Assembly: GCA_019694805.1 (NCBI GenBank)
Contig: JAIBBG010000006.1
Span: 1 to 64,000, forward strand
Length of the DNA stretch: 64,000 nt
Direction: 5' to 3'
Source of the DNA: Flavobacteriales bacterium
GTDB taxonomy: Bacteria; Bacteroidota; Bacteroidia; Flavobacteriales_D; Sanyastnellaceae
This document shows positions 52,943-62,420 of this stretch, piece by piece (within the stretch, counting starts at the first letter, position 1; each line of letters starts with the position of its first letter). Under the pieces are notes generated by a model, which was not told the DNA's origin, did not search any database, and saw only the letters and a list, made by a program, of their open reading frames with translations. A program made the position numbers and the translations under genes.

Positions 52943-53971
52943 TCAAAATATGGTATTGTTGCGTTGTCCTTTGATGATGATCCAAATGACTACCGGCGCG
53001 CCAAGTGCCGATGCTACAGTATTCAATGGTAAATTGAGCAGGAGTGAAATGAGGTCACAAACCATGGCTAAGATGGCTCCGGTAAGCGCAATGGCGATCC
53101 ATATTTTACGATGGATCATGGTACTGAACCATGAACGGATGAGATGAGGAACCGCCAATCCAATGAAGGCGACGGGTCCGCAATATGCGGTGGCCACTCC
53201 GGCGAGAAGCCCGGTGATGAGGATGAGAACCAACGAAGTGCGCGATGGATCTATACCCATGCTTTGAGCGTAGGATGTTCCCATCAGGAAAATATCGAGT
53301 TTGCGGAGTTGAGGCACGATGGCCATCAAACCTATGGCAGTCGCACCGGCCATGATGGCAATTTCTCCGGTGGAGGTTCCCGAAAAACTTCCCAATCCCC
53401 ACGTGATGTATTTGCGCAATGAGTCGTTGGTGGAATGAAATTGCAGTGCGTCGACAATCGCTCCGGTGAAAAAGGACAGCATCACCCCAAAAATGAGGAG
53501 TGTTGTGTTGTCGCTGAGTCGTTTCGAGGCAAAGGTGATGACCAATAGCACCAACAAAGCTCCGAAAATCGCTGCCAAGGCTATGGCTGCAGGTGTTAAG
53601 CTGGTGCCGGCCATCCAGCCGCCTGACAAAAGGAGTATGGCTACGCCCAGCGAAGCACCAGACGAAACGCCCAGTACTGAAGGCCCGGCGAGCGGATTAC
53701 GGAAGAGGGTTTGCATGAGCATGCCGCCAAGGGCTAAGCTGCTTCCCGCGAATATGGCAGTGAGGGCGCGTGGTAATCTAGATTGCAGGACAATCATCCG
53801 GATGTTTTCATCGGACATCTCTGGGTGGGTAAGGCTCACCCATACTTCACCCAGAGATATGTCCACTGTGCCAAATACCAATTCGGCGATGGCGACGATG
53901 AAGAGCAATATGATGAGGATGCCGTTTTTCAAGGGCTGCAAAAGTGGAGATGGATTGGTGAATGTCCTCAT
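52943..53971 (-). CDS. FecCD-family ABC transporter permease (iron complex/B12 type)
   Basis: The 342-residue permease has about ten membrane segments. The BtuC/FecCD motifs LFRNPLAGPSVLGVSSGASLG (first part about 84-100), GPVAFIGLAVPHLIRS (about 255-270) and GLLAGVATAYC are present. It moves an iron-siderophore, heme or cobalamin across the inner membrane. The start ATG 53971 gives the normal length; the frame is open to a GTG at 54043 with ATG 53992 between. The partner ATPase is downstream after the RhuM-Fic gene. No substrate-binding protein is in the window. Confidence 0.92.
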   Translation of the reverse strand: MRTFTNPSPLLQPLKNGILIILLFIVAIAELVFGTVDISLGEVWVSLTHPEMSDENIRMIVLQSRLPRALTAIFAGSSLALGGMLMQTLFRNPLAGPSVLGVSSGASLGVAILLLSGGWMAGTSLTPAAIALAAIFGALLVLLVITFASKRLSDNTTLLIFGVMLSFFTGAIVDALQFHSTNDSLRKYITWGLGSFSGTSTGEIAIMAGATAIGLMAIVPQLRKLDIFLMGTSYAQSMGIDPSRTSLVLILITGLLAGVATAYCGPVAFIGLAVPHLIRSWFSTMIHRKIWIAIALTGAILAMVCDLISLLLNLPLNTVASALGAPVVIWIIIKGQRNNTIF

Positions 53972-54079
53972 TCTCTGTGTTTCCACCTGCATTTTATTCC
54001 ACTGACCGCCAAAAATCGCCTTGGTATGGTGCAGAACTGTCACCGAATCACGACTTTTGCGCGCCTTTTTTAACTCGAA

Positions 54080-55993
54080 ATGAAATTTGATAAGAATACA
54101 GTGATCGGCTTCACCCTGATGGTGGTGTTGCTGATTGGATTCGCTTGGTACCAGAACGGTGAACTCAAGAAGCAGGCTGAAGCCGAACAGGCTCGCCTGG
54201 ATAGTCTTGCGAAAGTGGAAGCTTCACAGCCGAAGCCGGCAGAACAACCTCAAGTAACCTCAGAGAATACTGCGACAATGGCCGCAGCGCCGAATGACTC
54301 GCTTTCTGCTGTTGCGGTATCAGATGCACTCAACCAGAAATATGGCATTCTTTCTTCCGCTGTTCAGGGTGAAGGTCGCGATGTGGTGATTGAAAACAAT
54401 CGCATCAAAGTGACGCTGAATACCAAAGGCGGGATGGTGAAAATGGCCGAACTCACCGATGGCTATAAGACTTACCACACCAAAGAAAATATCAAACTTT
54501 GGAGCGATAGCCTTTCGGCCATGAAACTGTTGTTTAACCTTTATGGAAAAGGCAGTTTCAAGAGTGATGAATTTGTTTTTACGCCTTCTACAGATTATGC
54601 TGACGCAAAAGGAAGTGCTCAGTCTGTGAGCATGAAATTGTTGTCGGCTGATCCTTCTAAATACCTCGAATTGATATACAGTCTTACACCAGATTCATAT
54701 CAGGTGGGTTTGAAGATCAACGTCGTGGGAATGGGTGATGATCTGGAATTGGGCAGCAAACCGATGAATTTGGAATGGTTTGCGGCAGGTCTTTCTAATG
54801 AAAAGGGGATCAGCGCAGAACGTGCGAGATGTTCTATCTACTACCGCGAAATGGAAGAAGATCGCGATTACCTGAGTGAAACCGCAGGCGATGAATATGT
54901 ATCTGAAAAGAAGGTGAATTGGATGTCCTTCAAACAGGATTATTTCTCGGCTGCCATTGTTTCTCAGCAGGGTTTTAATGCAGGGTCTTTATTGCAAGTC
55001 AATATTCCACAAGATTCTTCCAGGACAAAATTCTACTTCGCAAATCTGGGTATTCCGATGAATGGCGGCGCCTCAACATCCGGCGACCTCACTTTTTACT
55101 TCGGACCGAACGATTACCGCGAATTGAAGATGGTGAACGCGGAAGAATTCGACCGTATCATTGACTACGGTTGGAGCATCATCGGAACAGTAAACAGATG
55201 GTGTATACGCCCATTGTTCTGGTTCTTCTCTTCTTTCATCGGGTCATGGGGATTGATCATCCTGCTGGTAACACTGGTGATCAAAACCGTTCTTTTCCCG
55301 ATTACGTGGAAGAACTTCATGAGCAGTGCTAAAATGCGCGTGCTTAAACCTGAGATTGACGAAATCAATAAGAAGTACGAAGGCAAAGATGCCGTTCAAA
55401 AGCAACAGGCGACTATGGCTTTGTACCGTCAGACAGGAGTTAATCCATTTGCCGGTTGTATTCCAGTGTTGCTGCAAATGCCAATTCTGTATGCGATGTT
55501 CCGATTCTTTCCAGCAGAGATTGTATTGCGCGGTAAGAGTTTCTTGTGGGCAGATGATCTCGCAGCTTATGACAGTATTTTCTCTTGGTCGCAGAACATT
55601 CCAATCCTGAGTTCTATCTATGGTAACCACATCAGTGGATTTACCATCCTCATGGCCGCTTCTACCTTCCTCTATTCGCAAATGAGTATGGGTGCACAGC
55701 CTCAAATGGCTCAGCAGCCTGGTATGCCGAACATGAAAGTGATGATGAACCTGTTCACAGTGATGATGTTGTTCTTCTTCAACAATCAGCCTTCTGGTTT
55801 GGCATTGTATTATTTCATCGCGAACATGGTAAGTATCGGACAGATGTGGGCAATCAAAAAGTACTTCATCGATGAGGATGCGATCCGCGCGAAAATTGAA
55901 GAGAACAAAAAGAAGCCGAAAACGAAGAGCAGTTTCATGCAACGTTTAGAGGAAGCTCAAAAGTTGCAACAGCAGCGCTCAGGTAAGAAGTGA
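54080..55993 (+). CDS. yidC: Membrane protein insertase YidC
   Basis: The 637-residue protein has the Gram-negative YidC layout: an N-terminal membrane anchor (about 5-25), a large periplasmic beta domain (about 60-350) and a C-terminal core of five membrane segments. The core contains TLVIKTVLFPITWKN (with the conserved Arg/Lys region) and QTGVNPFAGCIPVLLQMPIL. A basic C-terminal tail ends the protein. YidC inserts membrane proteins alone or with SecYEG. It is divergent from the permease gene by 108 bases. An imperfect -7 box GACTTTTG lies at 54052-54059. Confidence 0.96.
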   Translation: MKFDKNTVIGFTLMVVLLIGFAWYQNGELKKQAEAEQARLDSLAKVEASQPKPAEQPQVTSENTATMAAAPNDSLSAVAVSDALNQKYGILSSAVQGEGRDVVIENNRIKVTLNTKGGMVKMAELTDGYKTYHTKENIKLWSDSLSAMKLLFNLYGKGSFKSDEFVFTPSTDYADAKGSAQSVSMKLLSADPSKYLELIYSLTPDSYQVGLKINVVGMGDDLELGSKPMNLEWFAAGLSNEKGISAERARCSIYYREMEEDRDYLSETAGDEYVSEKKVNWMSFKQDYFSAAIVSQQGFNAGSLLQVNIPQDSSRTKFYFANLGIPMNGGASTSGDLTFYFGPNDYRELKMVNAEEFDRIIDYGWSIIGTVNRWCIRPLFWFFSSFIGSWGLIILLVTLVIKTVLFPITWKNFMSSAKMRVLKPEIDEINKKYEGKDAVQKQQATMALYRQTGVNPFAGCIPVLLQMPILYAMFRFFPAEIVLRGKSFLWADDLAAYDSIFSWSQNIPILSSIYGNHISGFTILMAASTFLYSQMSMGAQPQMAQQPGMPNMKVMMNLFTVMMLFFFNNQPSGLALYYFIANMVSIGQMWAIKKYFIDEDAIRAKIEENKKKPKTKSSFMQRLEEAQKLQQQRSGKK

Positions 55994-56040
55994 TTTGCAT
56001 TCTGGCAGGCATATTGTCTTGTCAGCAAAAAATGAATCCT

Positions 56041-56577
56041 ATGAAAACACCTTTCGTCATCCTGATTTTTCTGGCCTTGTTTGTTGGATCATGCGCCAAA
56101 AAGAAATCTGTAGCCGTGAAGGAAGAGCCTGTGACGCAGAACAAGGAAGAAGCGAAGTTGCCACCTGTTTCAGATGTAGATCCCGATAAAGACACTTTAT
56201 TGTTTTATCAGCGCGGGGCTTGTTTTGGAATGTGTCCGATTTTCGATTTGGTGGTTTATCAAAGTGGTCGGGCGGTTTATAACGGAAAAAATTACGTGGA
56301 TCGCATTGGAATTTACCAGACAACCATTGATCCTACCGCTCTTCAAAAAATCAGGTCAACTGCCGACGGCATTGGCTATTTTGGCCTTCAGGAAAGTTAT
56401 GACAATCCGCATGTGACAGATTTGCCGACGACTGTAACCATGATCGCCAATCAGGATAGTGAGTTGAAAGTAGTGGCAAATCGATATAAAGGGCCGGCTG
56501 GACTGAGGGTATTGTATGATGAGCTGGACAAAATGATCGAAGCACAAGATTGGAAACTGATCCAAACGAAACAATGA
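56041..56577 (+). CDS. DUF6438-type lipoprotein
   Basis: The product has 178 residues with a lipoprotein signal (LFVGSC, Cys about 17), a short Lys/Glu-rich linker and a domain starting LLFYQRGACFGMCPIFDLVV. The two cysteines (CFGMC) in that opening fit the DUF6438 family, whose function is unknown. The start at 56041 is fixed by the signal peptide. It begins 47 bases after the yidC stop codon and ends 41 bases before the S46 peptidase, so all three may be co-transcribed. Confidence 0.7.
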   Translation: MKTPFVILIFLALFVGSCAKKKSVAVKEEPVTQNKEEAKLPPVSDVDPDKDTLLFYQRGACFGMCPIFDLVVYQSGRAVYNGKNYVDRIGIYQTTIDPTALQKIRSTADGIGYFGLQESYDNPHVTDLPTTVTMIANQDSELKVVANRYKGPAGLRVLYDELDKMIEAQDWKLIQTKQ

Positions 56578-56618
56578 ATTTTCATCAAAATCAATTCAAC
56601 AGATATCTAACAAGTAAC

Positions 56619-59108
56619 ATGAAACACCTGATTAAACTCTGTGTGGCAGCGGTGCTGATGTTCCCAAGCTTTGCGAAAGCAAACGAAGGAATGTGGCTCG
56701 TGAGCCTGCTGAACAAAATGAATGAAGCAGAAATGCGCGGCATGGGTCTCAACCTCACTGCTGAAGAAATTTACAGCATCAACAAAGCATCTTTGAAAGA
56801 TGCCATCGTTCGTTTGAACTATGGTATGTGTACCGGTGAAGTGGTGAGTGACAAATCTCTCATCTTTACCAATCACCATTGTGGATATGATGCGATTCAG
56901 ACACTTTCTACGGTAGAAAAAAACCTGCTTCGCGACGGATTCTGCGCAAAGTCACTGGCTGAAGAACTTCCTATTCCGGATTTCCACATCCAATTCCTGG
57001 TGCGCATCGATGATGTGACCAAACAAATTTTGGATGCTATTCCAAATGGCACTTCAGAAGCAGAGCGCGCAAAAATTGTTGCTGCTAAAACCAAAGAACT
57101 GATCAATGCCAATAGCGAAAATGGCAAATACGAAGTCGAATTAAAATCTTTCTACTACGGCAATGAGTATTACCTAATGGTTTATCAAACATTCAGCGAT
57201 ATCCGTTTGGTGGGTAATCCTCCCGAGAGTGTAGGTAAATACGGTGGTGACACTGATAACTGGATGTGGCCACGCCATACTGGTGACTTCTCCATGTTGC
57301 GTATTTACGCTGACAAAGACAATAACCCGGCTGCATACAGCAAGGACAACGTTCCTTACAAACCAAAACACTTCCTTCCTGTCAACATCGATGGAATCGA
57401 AGAAGGTGATTTTTCTATGATCATGGGTTTCCCTGGTCGCACCACCCGTTACCTCACTTCTTATGGTGTTCAGCAGGCAGTGGATGTGCGCAATCCTGCA
57501 CTCATCGCATGTCTCGGTACCAAATTGGAATCATGGAAAACAGTGATGAATGCTGATCCTGCAGTGGATCTCATGTACGCAGCCAAATATGCTTCTACCG
57601 CTAATGGCTGGAAATATTACATTGGTCAAACACGTGGTTTGAAAAGACTCAATGTGAAAGGTGATAAAGAAAACATCGAGAAAGAATTTACAACCTGGGT
57701 GAATGCCAACGATTCACGCAAACAGAAATATGGCCAGGCTTTGGGCATGGTGAAAGAATATTACGACGGATGGAATCCATATGTATTGAAATCAACTTAT
57801 GCCGGACTTTGTGGACTTGGCGGAGCTGAATTTGTGGGATTTGCATACGGCATGGGTGGCGAACTTCGCGCATACGCTGAAGAAAAAGATGCAGCAAAAC
57901 GCGATGAAATGAAGAAGGGTTTGATGGCTGAAATTGATGCATTCTTCAAAGAATACAATGCCGGAACAGATAAACTGGTGTTCGTGAACCTGACCAATTT
58001 GTACCGCGAACAAATGCAGGGTGCTGACAGAGCAACATGGCACACAACCCTCGATTCAAAATTCAAAGGAAATGTGAATGCATATGCAGAAAAACTTTTC
58101 GCTACATCCATTTTCACTGACAAGAAAAAATTGATGTTGTTCCTCGATAAGCCAAGCACCAAAGTTTTGGATAAAGACCTCGCGTTTCAAACAGCCAATA
58201 GCATGAAGGAACAAAGTGATTCTTACGCTGCGTTCAATCAGCAGGAAAAATTCAACATAGGTATGCGTTCATTCGTTGCCGGTTTGCGTGAAATGCATCC
58301 TGACAAAGCCTATGCGCCTGATGCGAACAGCACCATGCGTCTTACTTATGGTTTGGTAGATGATTACAAAGCAGCGGATGCAGTTCACTATGATTTCTAT
58401 ACCACTACTGTGGGTATTTTGGAAAAACGCGACGACAGCAATCCTGAATTTGTTGTTCCACAAAAACTTGCAGACCTCATCAATGCCAAAGATTTTGGCA
58501 AGTATGCTCCGAAAGGAAAAGATCTGGTTACATGTTTCCTCACCACACACGACATTACCGGTGGTAATTCTGGAAGTCCAGTAATTGACGGCGATGGTAA
58601 CCTCATTGGTATTGCATTCGATGGCAACTGGGAAGCCATGAGCGGTGATATCGCATTCGAGAAGAATATGCAGCGCACCATTTCAGTGGATATCCGTTAT
58701 GTGCTTTTCACCGTTGAAAAACTGATGGGTGGTAAAAACATCGTGGACGAATTGAAATACGCGAAGAAGAAACCAAAGCCTGCAGTAGCACCTGCAAGTG
58801 AATCTTCATCTGTTGCTCCTTCACCAGCTGGTCCACAAACTACACCTGGTCCTGCAGTGACTCCAGGTCCTGGTGGTCGTCCGGCAAACGCGGCTGACAA
58901 CAAGGCCAAAATGGACGAGCAGCGTAAAAAAGCTGAAGAAGAAGCCAAAGCAAAAAAAGCTGAGTTTGACAAGAAAAGAGCAGAATCAGAAAAGGTGAAG
59001 GCCGAAAATGCAGCCAAAGCGAAGGCAGCAGCTGACAAAGCAAAAGCCGCCAATGAAAAACAGAAAGCTCCTGCAAAAGCCGAAGAAAAAGCTCCTGTAA
59101 AGAAGTAA
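56619..59108 (+). CDS. S46-family dipeptidyl-peptidase (DPP7/DPP11 type)
   Basis: The product has 829 residues. After a signal peptide (about 1-21) come the S46 motifs: TNHHCGYDAIQ (His86/87), GGDTDNWMWPRHTGDF (Asp211/213) and GGNSGSPV (Ser651). The residue 18 positions after the serine, which decides P1 preference in this family, is Gly669 in FDGNWEAM. That matches the DPP7 form (hydrophobic P1) rather than the Arg of DPP11 (acidic P1); this is by position only. These periplasmic enzymes release dipeptides from peptides. The family is usually about 700-720 residues; here a Pro/Ser linker and an Ala/Lys/Glu-rich, helix-prone tail (about 725-829) are added. Confidence 0.93.
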   Translation: MKHLIKLCVAAVLMFPSFAKANEGMWLVSLLNKMNEAEMRGMGLNLTAEEIYSINKASLKDAIVRLNYGMCTGEVVSDKSLIFTNHHCGYDAIQTLSTVEKNLLRDGFCAKSLAEELPIPDFHIQFLVRIDDVTKQILDAIPNGTSEAERAKIVAAKTKELINANSENGKYEVELKSFYYGNEYYLMVYQTFSDIRLVGNPPESVGKYGGDTDNWMWPRHTGDFSMLRIYADKDNNPAAYSKDNVPYKPKHFLPVNIDGIEEGDFSMIMGFPGRTTRYLTSYGVQQAVDVRNPALIACLGTKLESWKTVMNADPAVDLMYAAKYASTANGWKYYIGQTRGLKRLNVKGDKENIEKEFTTWVNANDSRKQKYGQALGMVKEYYDGWNPYVLKSTYAGLCGLGGAEFVGFAYGMGGELRAYAEEKDAAKRDEMKKGLMAEIDAFFKEYNAGTDKLVFVNLTNLYREQMQGADRATWHTTLDSKFKGNVNAYAEKLFATSIFTDKKKLMLFLDKPSTKVLDKDLAFQTANSMKEQSDSYAAFNQQEKFNIGMRSFVAGLREMHPDKAYAPDANSTMRLTYGLVDDYKAADAVHYDFYTTTVGILEKRDDSNPEFVVPQKLADLINAKDFGKYAPKGKDLVTCFLTTHDITGGNSGSPVIDGDGNLIGIAFDGNWEAMSGDIAFEKNMQRTISVDIRYVLFTVEKLMGGKNIVDELKYAKKKPKPAVAPASESSSVAPSPAGPQTTPGPAVTPGPGGRPANAADNKAKMDEQRKKAEEEAKAKKAEFDKKRAESEKVKAENAAKAKAAADKAKAANEKQKAPAKAEEKAPVKK

Positions 59109-59126
59109 TTTATTTTTTTGGATATG

Positions 59127-59162
59127 AAAAACCGCCTTGTGATACAGGGCGGTTTTTTTTTT
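59127..59162 (+). terminator. Terminator of the S46 peptidase gene
   Basis: An outer 10-bp stem (59127-59136 with 59148-59157), extended by inner pairs to a GAT loop, is followed by a run of T. It lies 18 bases after the stop codon. Confidence 0.9.
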
Positions 59163-59208
59163 GAATGAATTGTGGGAAACCCTTTACTGTTGAGTCTTAG
59201 GTCATAGA

Positions 59209-59216
59209 TATTTTTG
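59209..59216 (+). promoter_or_regulatory. -7 element of the lipoprotein hydrolase gene
   Basis: TATTTTTG matches TAnnTTTG and ends five bases before the ATG at 59222, which suggests a leaderless or nearly leaderless mRNA. A -33 element is weak (ACTG at 59186-59189 with a 19-base gap). Confidence 0.5.
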
Positions 59217-59221
59217 CCTGC

Positions 59222-60172
59222 ATGAAGCCATGGCTTTTTCTCATTCTTCTGTCGATTGGCACCTTTTCATGCAATGTGCTGAAAGTTGTTGATCGGAAAC
59301 AAGAGAAACGATTCTCCAAAGAAGAAATGCCATTGGTGCAATTTCGGGATGGTCGCGTGATCCGTTCTGTTCATGTACGAAATACGGGGCGTCCTAAAAT
59401 CATGCTGTTGCACGGTTATGGTGCAAGCGGAATTGGTCAGTATTATCGCACAGCTCTTGATCTGAATGCTGATTATGATTTGATACTTCCTGATTTGTTG
59501 TATTGCGGTAAAAGCAGAGGTGATGAATCAGAGGAAAGTTATACCATAGCAGCACAAGTCGAGCACTTGAAGATTATGCTGGATTCTTTGAATGTCCATG
59601 AACCAATGCTGGTCATTGGCAATTCGTATGGAGGCATTGTTGCCTCTTATTTCGCGGAAAAATATCCTGAATGGGTGAACAAATTGGTCATTTACGATTC
59701 ACCGGTGAATGAGTATCGCTTAAGTTATGCCGACAGTTTGGCTCATCGCATGGAAGTACCTTCAGTGTTGGAGTTATTGTCACCAACCAATATTCATGAG
59801 AATCGAAAATCATTGGACATTGTGTTCTATGATCAGCCTTATATCCCAAGGTTTCTGCGAAGACAAATGGTTAAATATGGAAGTGTACCTGCCCGCCCGT
59901 CGCAACTAAAACTACTGGAGCATCTTATTCAACATGAAACAGCATACAACGAACATTTTTTTCAATGGAAAATGCCGGTCTATGTATGTTGGGGTCAATA
60001 CGATGAATTGATTCCTATGCAAACTTGTCGCGCTGTCATGAAACGTTATCAAATTCCTGAGCATCGTTTGCATGTGTTTCCCCATACAGCGCACGCCGCA
60101 AATGTTGAATATCCTGAGGCTTTTATTGAATATGTGAGATCATTGATGAATGAAATGGCTATAGGCAAATGA
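59222..60172 (+). CDS. Lipoprotein alpha/beta hydrolase
   Basis: The 316-residue protein has a lipoprotein signal (IGTFSC, Cys17) and an alpha/beta-hydrolase fold. The oxyanion loop LLHGYGASG (about 63-71), nucleophile elbow GNSYGG (Ser about 139), the acid in GQYDELIP (about 260) and catalytic His in PHTAHAAN (about 286) are seen. The substrate, an ester or amide, is unknown. A transcript start directly at the ATG is likely. The last 14 bases overlap the 3' end of the convergent gene. Confidence 0.85.
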   Translation: MKPWLFLILLSIGTFSCNVLKVVDRKQEKRFSKEEMPLVQFRDGRVIRSVHVRNTGRPKIMLLHGYGASGIGQYYRTALDLNADYDLILPDLLYCGKSRGDESEESYTIAAQVEHLKIMLDSLNVHEPMLVIGNSYGGIVASYFAEKYPEWVNKLVIYDSPVNEYRLSYADSLAHRMEVPSVLELLSPTNIHENRKSLDIVFYDQPYIPRFLRRQMVKYGSVPARPSQLKLLEHLIQHETAYNEHFFQWKMPVYVCWGQYDELIPMQTCRAVMKRYQIPEHRLHVFPHTAHAANVEYPEAFIEYVRSLMNEMAIGK

Positions 60173-61028
60173 TCATTTTGATTCCCCAACCTGAAAGGTT
60201 CTTCTTGTAAAAAAGATCTTCGTTGTCGGTATCCAATTGTGTCGAACTGGTGAGGTATTCTCCATTGAACAGCACTTTGTTTCCTTCGAATTTTTTAATG
60301 TCGTCGTACAATTGGATCGTTGGTACATGCTCCCAATTGAATCCGATATACATGACTTCATTCAACCGATAGCCAAGGCCAAGGCCCCCTTCAATACTTT
60401 TATTGAATGCCAGTTCCTTCTGTCCATTTGAAAAATCGAGAATATTCAAATTGGAAACTACACAAAGTCTATCAATGGATTTTTGAAAGAAGCGACCTGC
60501 TGTTGTTCGGTATAGTCTAATGTCTTTCGAGGTTTTGTGTTTGGTCATTCGTTTACTATTGATATTCTCTTGACGTTTGAGCCTTTTAGCCCTAAATGCT
60601 TCTTCAGTAATGGGCGAACGTAATTTCCCAAGGTTTAAATCGAAAATGACAGAAGTAGAGAACAGATAACTCGATCGATCTAATGTTGTCAAACGAAGTG
60701 TGCTGTCAATAGGAGAAACACTTGCGAATTCATTTTCCATGGTGCTGTTGCCGGTGAGCCATCTGTAACCCAAGCTCAAACCAAAGTGAACGAATTTCTT
60801 TTTCACGTCGTTGTTTTCTTCCTTTTCATATTCACTTAATGAAGATAACTGTTCACTGATTTCATCCAATTCCGATTCCATGATGGTTATTTTCTGGAGC
60901 ATTAAGCTATCACCGCAAACTTGTAAGCTATCATGAATGAGTGTGTCACAACTCAGCAGAATGAAATTGGAAAAACAAGGTAGGGTAGTCCATAGGTAGG
61001 CAATGAGGAAGGTCAATGTGGCTCTCAT
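60159..61028 (-). CDS. Envelope protein of unknown function, probable beta-barrel
   Basis: The 289-residue protein has an N-terminal signal (about 1-20), a short coiled-coil-like stretch (about 45-75, ITIMESELDEISEQLSSLSE), then strands of alternating residues (VHFGLSLGYRWLTG, YLFSTSVIFDLNLG, GLGLGYRLNEVMYIGFNWEH). These look like an outer-membrane barrel. No family was recognised. The last strand ends SGWGIKMIICL. It is convergent with the hydrolase, overlapping it by 14 bases. No operon partner is visible. Confidence 0.65.
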   Translation of the reverse strand: MRATLTFLIAYLWTTLPCFSNFILLSCDTLIHDSLQVCGDSLMLQKITIMESELDEISEQLSSLSEYEKEENNDVKKKFVHFGLSLGYRWLTGNSTMENEFASVSPIDSTLRLTTLDRSSYLFSTSVIFDLNLGKLRSPITEEAFRAKRLKRQENINSKRMTKHKTSKDIRLYRTTAGRFFQKSIDRLCVVSNLNILDFSNGQKELAFNKSIEGGLGLGYRLNEVMYIGFNWEHVPTIQLYDDIKKFEGNKVLFNGEYLTSSTQLDTDNEDLFYKKNLSGWGIKMIICL

Positions 61029-61362
61029 ACAATGCAGGTAATTTGGTTGGTTGCAGAATGGCAGTAAGAGGGAGCCTGGCAGCGCGTGGAGAACGCAAAT
61101 GCTGCTTCGAAAATTGTATTTGATTGTATTGGGTGTTCAGCCGATGAATCTTTGTGACCTATAGCATTATTCCGGCTTCGAGAATGAGGATCAATGTGCG
61201 ACCCACAGGGGGCGCAACATCATTCGAAAATACTTTCTTTTATTCAAATTAAAACATCATTCATATGACATGGATAATGGATGGTGTCAAGAAGTTTGAA
61301 TGTATCAAAACCTATCAAGCCCGGAGAGGTCGAATATGACTCAAACGAAATTCGTTGAAATA
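61029..61362. other. 334-base gene-free region before the mdh terminator
   Basis: No convincing open frame, RNA gene, repeat or promoter pair was recognised here. It lies upstream of the minus-strand envelope-protein gene and must contain its promoter, but no TAnnTTTG box is evident. It ends at the mdh terminator. Confidence 0.4.
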
Positions 61363-61390
61363 AAAAAGGCCTTCAAACGAAGGCCTTTTT
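61363..61390 (-). terminator. Terminator of mdh
   Basis: A perfect 12-bp stem (61363-61374 with 61379-61390) has loop AAAC and A/T runs on both sides. It lies 19 bases past the mdh stop codon and can act in both directions. Confidence 0.9.
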
Positions 61391-61408
61391 TAGCATGGTG
61401 TCATGCAC

Positions 61409-62380
61409 TTATGCTGAAACAGCGTTATTCATTTTGTCCAATACATTCATCACTTCTTTTACTGCTTTAGCAGATGAATCAAGAAGTGCTTTTTCAGCGT
61501 CATTCAATTTGAGTTCGATGATTTTTTCTACACCATTTTTACCCAATACCACTGGTACGCCGAGGTAGATGTCTTTCAGGCCATATTCACCTTGAAGCCA
61601 CACGCAACAAGGGAAAATGCGCTTCTGATCACGAACCACCGCTTCAACCATTTGTGCAGCTGCGGCACCTGGAGCATACCATGCTGATGTTCCCAAGAGG
61701 TTTACGATTTCGCCACCACCGGTTTTTGTGCGCTCAACGATGGCGTTGAGTTTATCCTCAGCAATCAGTTCTGTTACAGGAATTCCACCTACTGTTGTGT
61801 ATCGAGGCAGTGGTACCATGGTATCGCCATGTCCACCCATCAATACAGCCTGAATGTCTTTTGGAGAACAATTCAAAGCTTCAGCGAGGAAGGCACGATA
61901 ACGCGCGGTATCGAGGATACCTGCCATACCGAATACTTTGCTGCTGTCAACCTTCGCTGTGAGGTAAGCGCAATAAGTCATCACGTCGAGTGGATTGCTC
62001 ACCACGATGATTTTTGCGTTGGGTGAATATTTGATCACATTTTCAGTTACCGTTTTCACGATACCTGCATTGGTAGCGATCAAATCGTCGCGGCTCATCC
62101 CCGGTTTGCGAGGAAGACCCGATGTGATAACCACCACTTCAGAATCAGCAGTTTTGCTGTAATCGTCCGTGCTGCCGATCGTACGCGTGTCATAAAGATT
62201 GATCGGCGCAGTCTGCCAGATATCCAAAGCTTTTCCTTCAGCGAAGTTTGGTTTGATATCTACGAGCACAACTTCATTGGCGATCTCACGGTGAGCCAAA
62301 ACATCAGCACAGGTTGCGCCCACATTGCCTGCACCTACTACGGTAACTTTCATTTTTTTCGAAGATTTATTTGACGCCAT
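61409..62380 (-). CDS. mdh: Malate dehydrogenase
   Basis: The 323-residue NAD-dependent enzyme interconverts malate and oxaloacetate in the TCA cycle. It shows the Rossmann motif VVGAGNVGA (about 14-22), the mobile-loop RKPGMSRDDL with malate-binding arginines (about 90-99), DTARYR and the catalytic His in GGHGDTMVPL (about 186-195). It belongs to the LDH-like group. ATG 62380 gives a nine-residue lysine-rich extension; ATG 62353 is the more usual start of the family. A consensus promoter lies upstream. Confidence 0.95.
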   Translation of the reverse strand: MASNKSSKKMKVTVVGAGNVGATCADVLAHREIANEVVLVDIKPNFAEGKALDIWQTAPINLYDTRTIGSTDDYSKTADSEVVVITSGLPRKPGMSRDDLIATNAGIVKTVTENVIKYSPNAKIIVVSNPLDVMTYCAYLTAKVDSSKVFGMAGILDTARYRAFLAEALNCSPKDIQAVLMGGHGDTMVPLPRYTTVGGIPVTELIAEDKLNAIVERTKTGGGEIVNLLGTSAWYAPGAAAAQMVEAVVRDQKRIFPCCVWLQGEYGLKDIYLGVPVVLGKNGVEKIIELKLNDAEKALLDSSAKAVKEVMNVLDKMNNAVSA

Positions 62381-62420
62381 CCAAATAGTTTCGAGATTTG
62401 AATGTCTATTGGAAGGCGCG

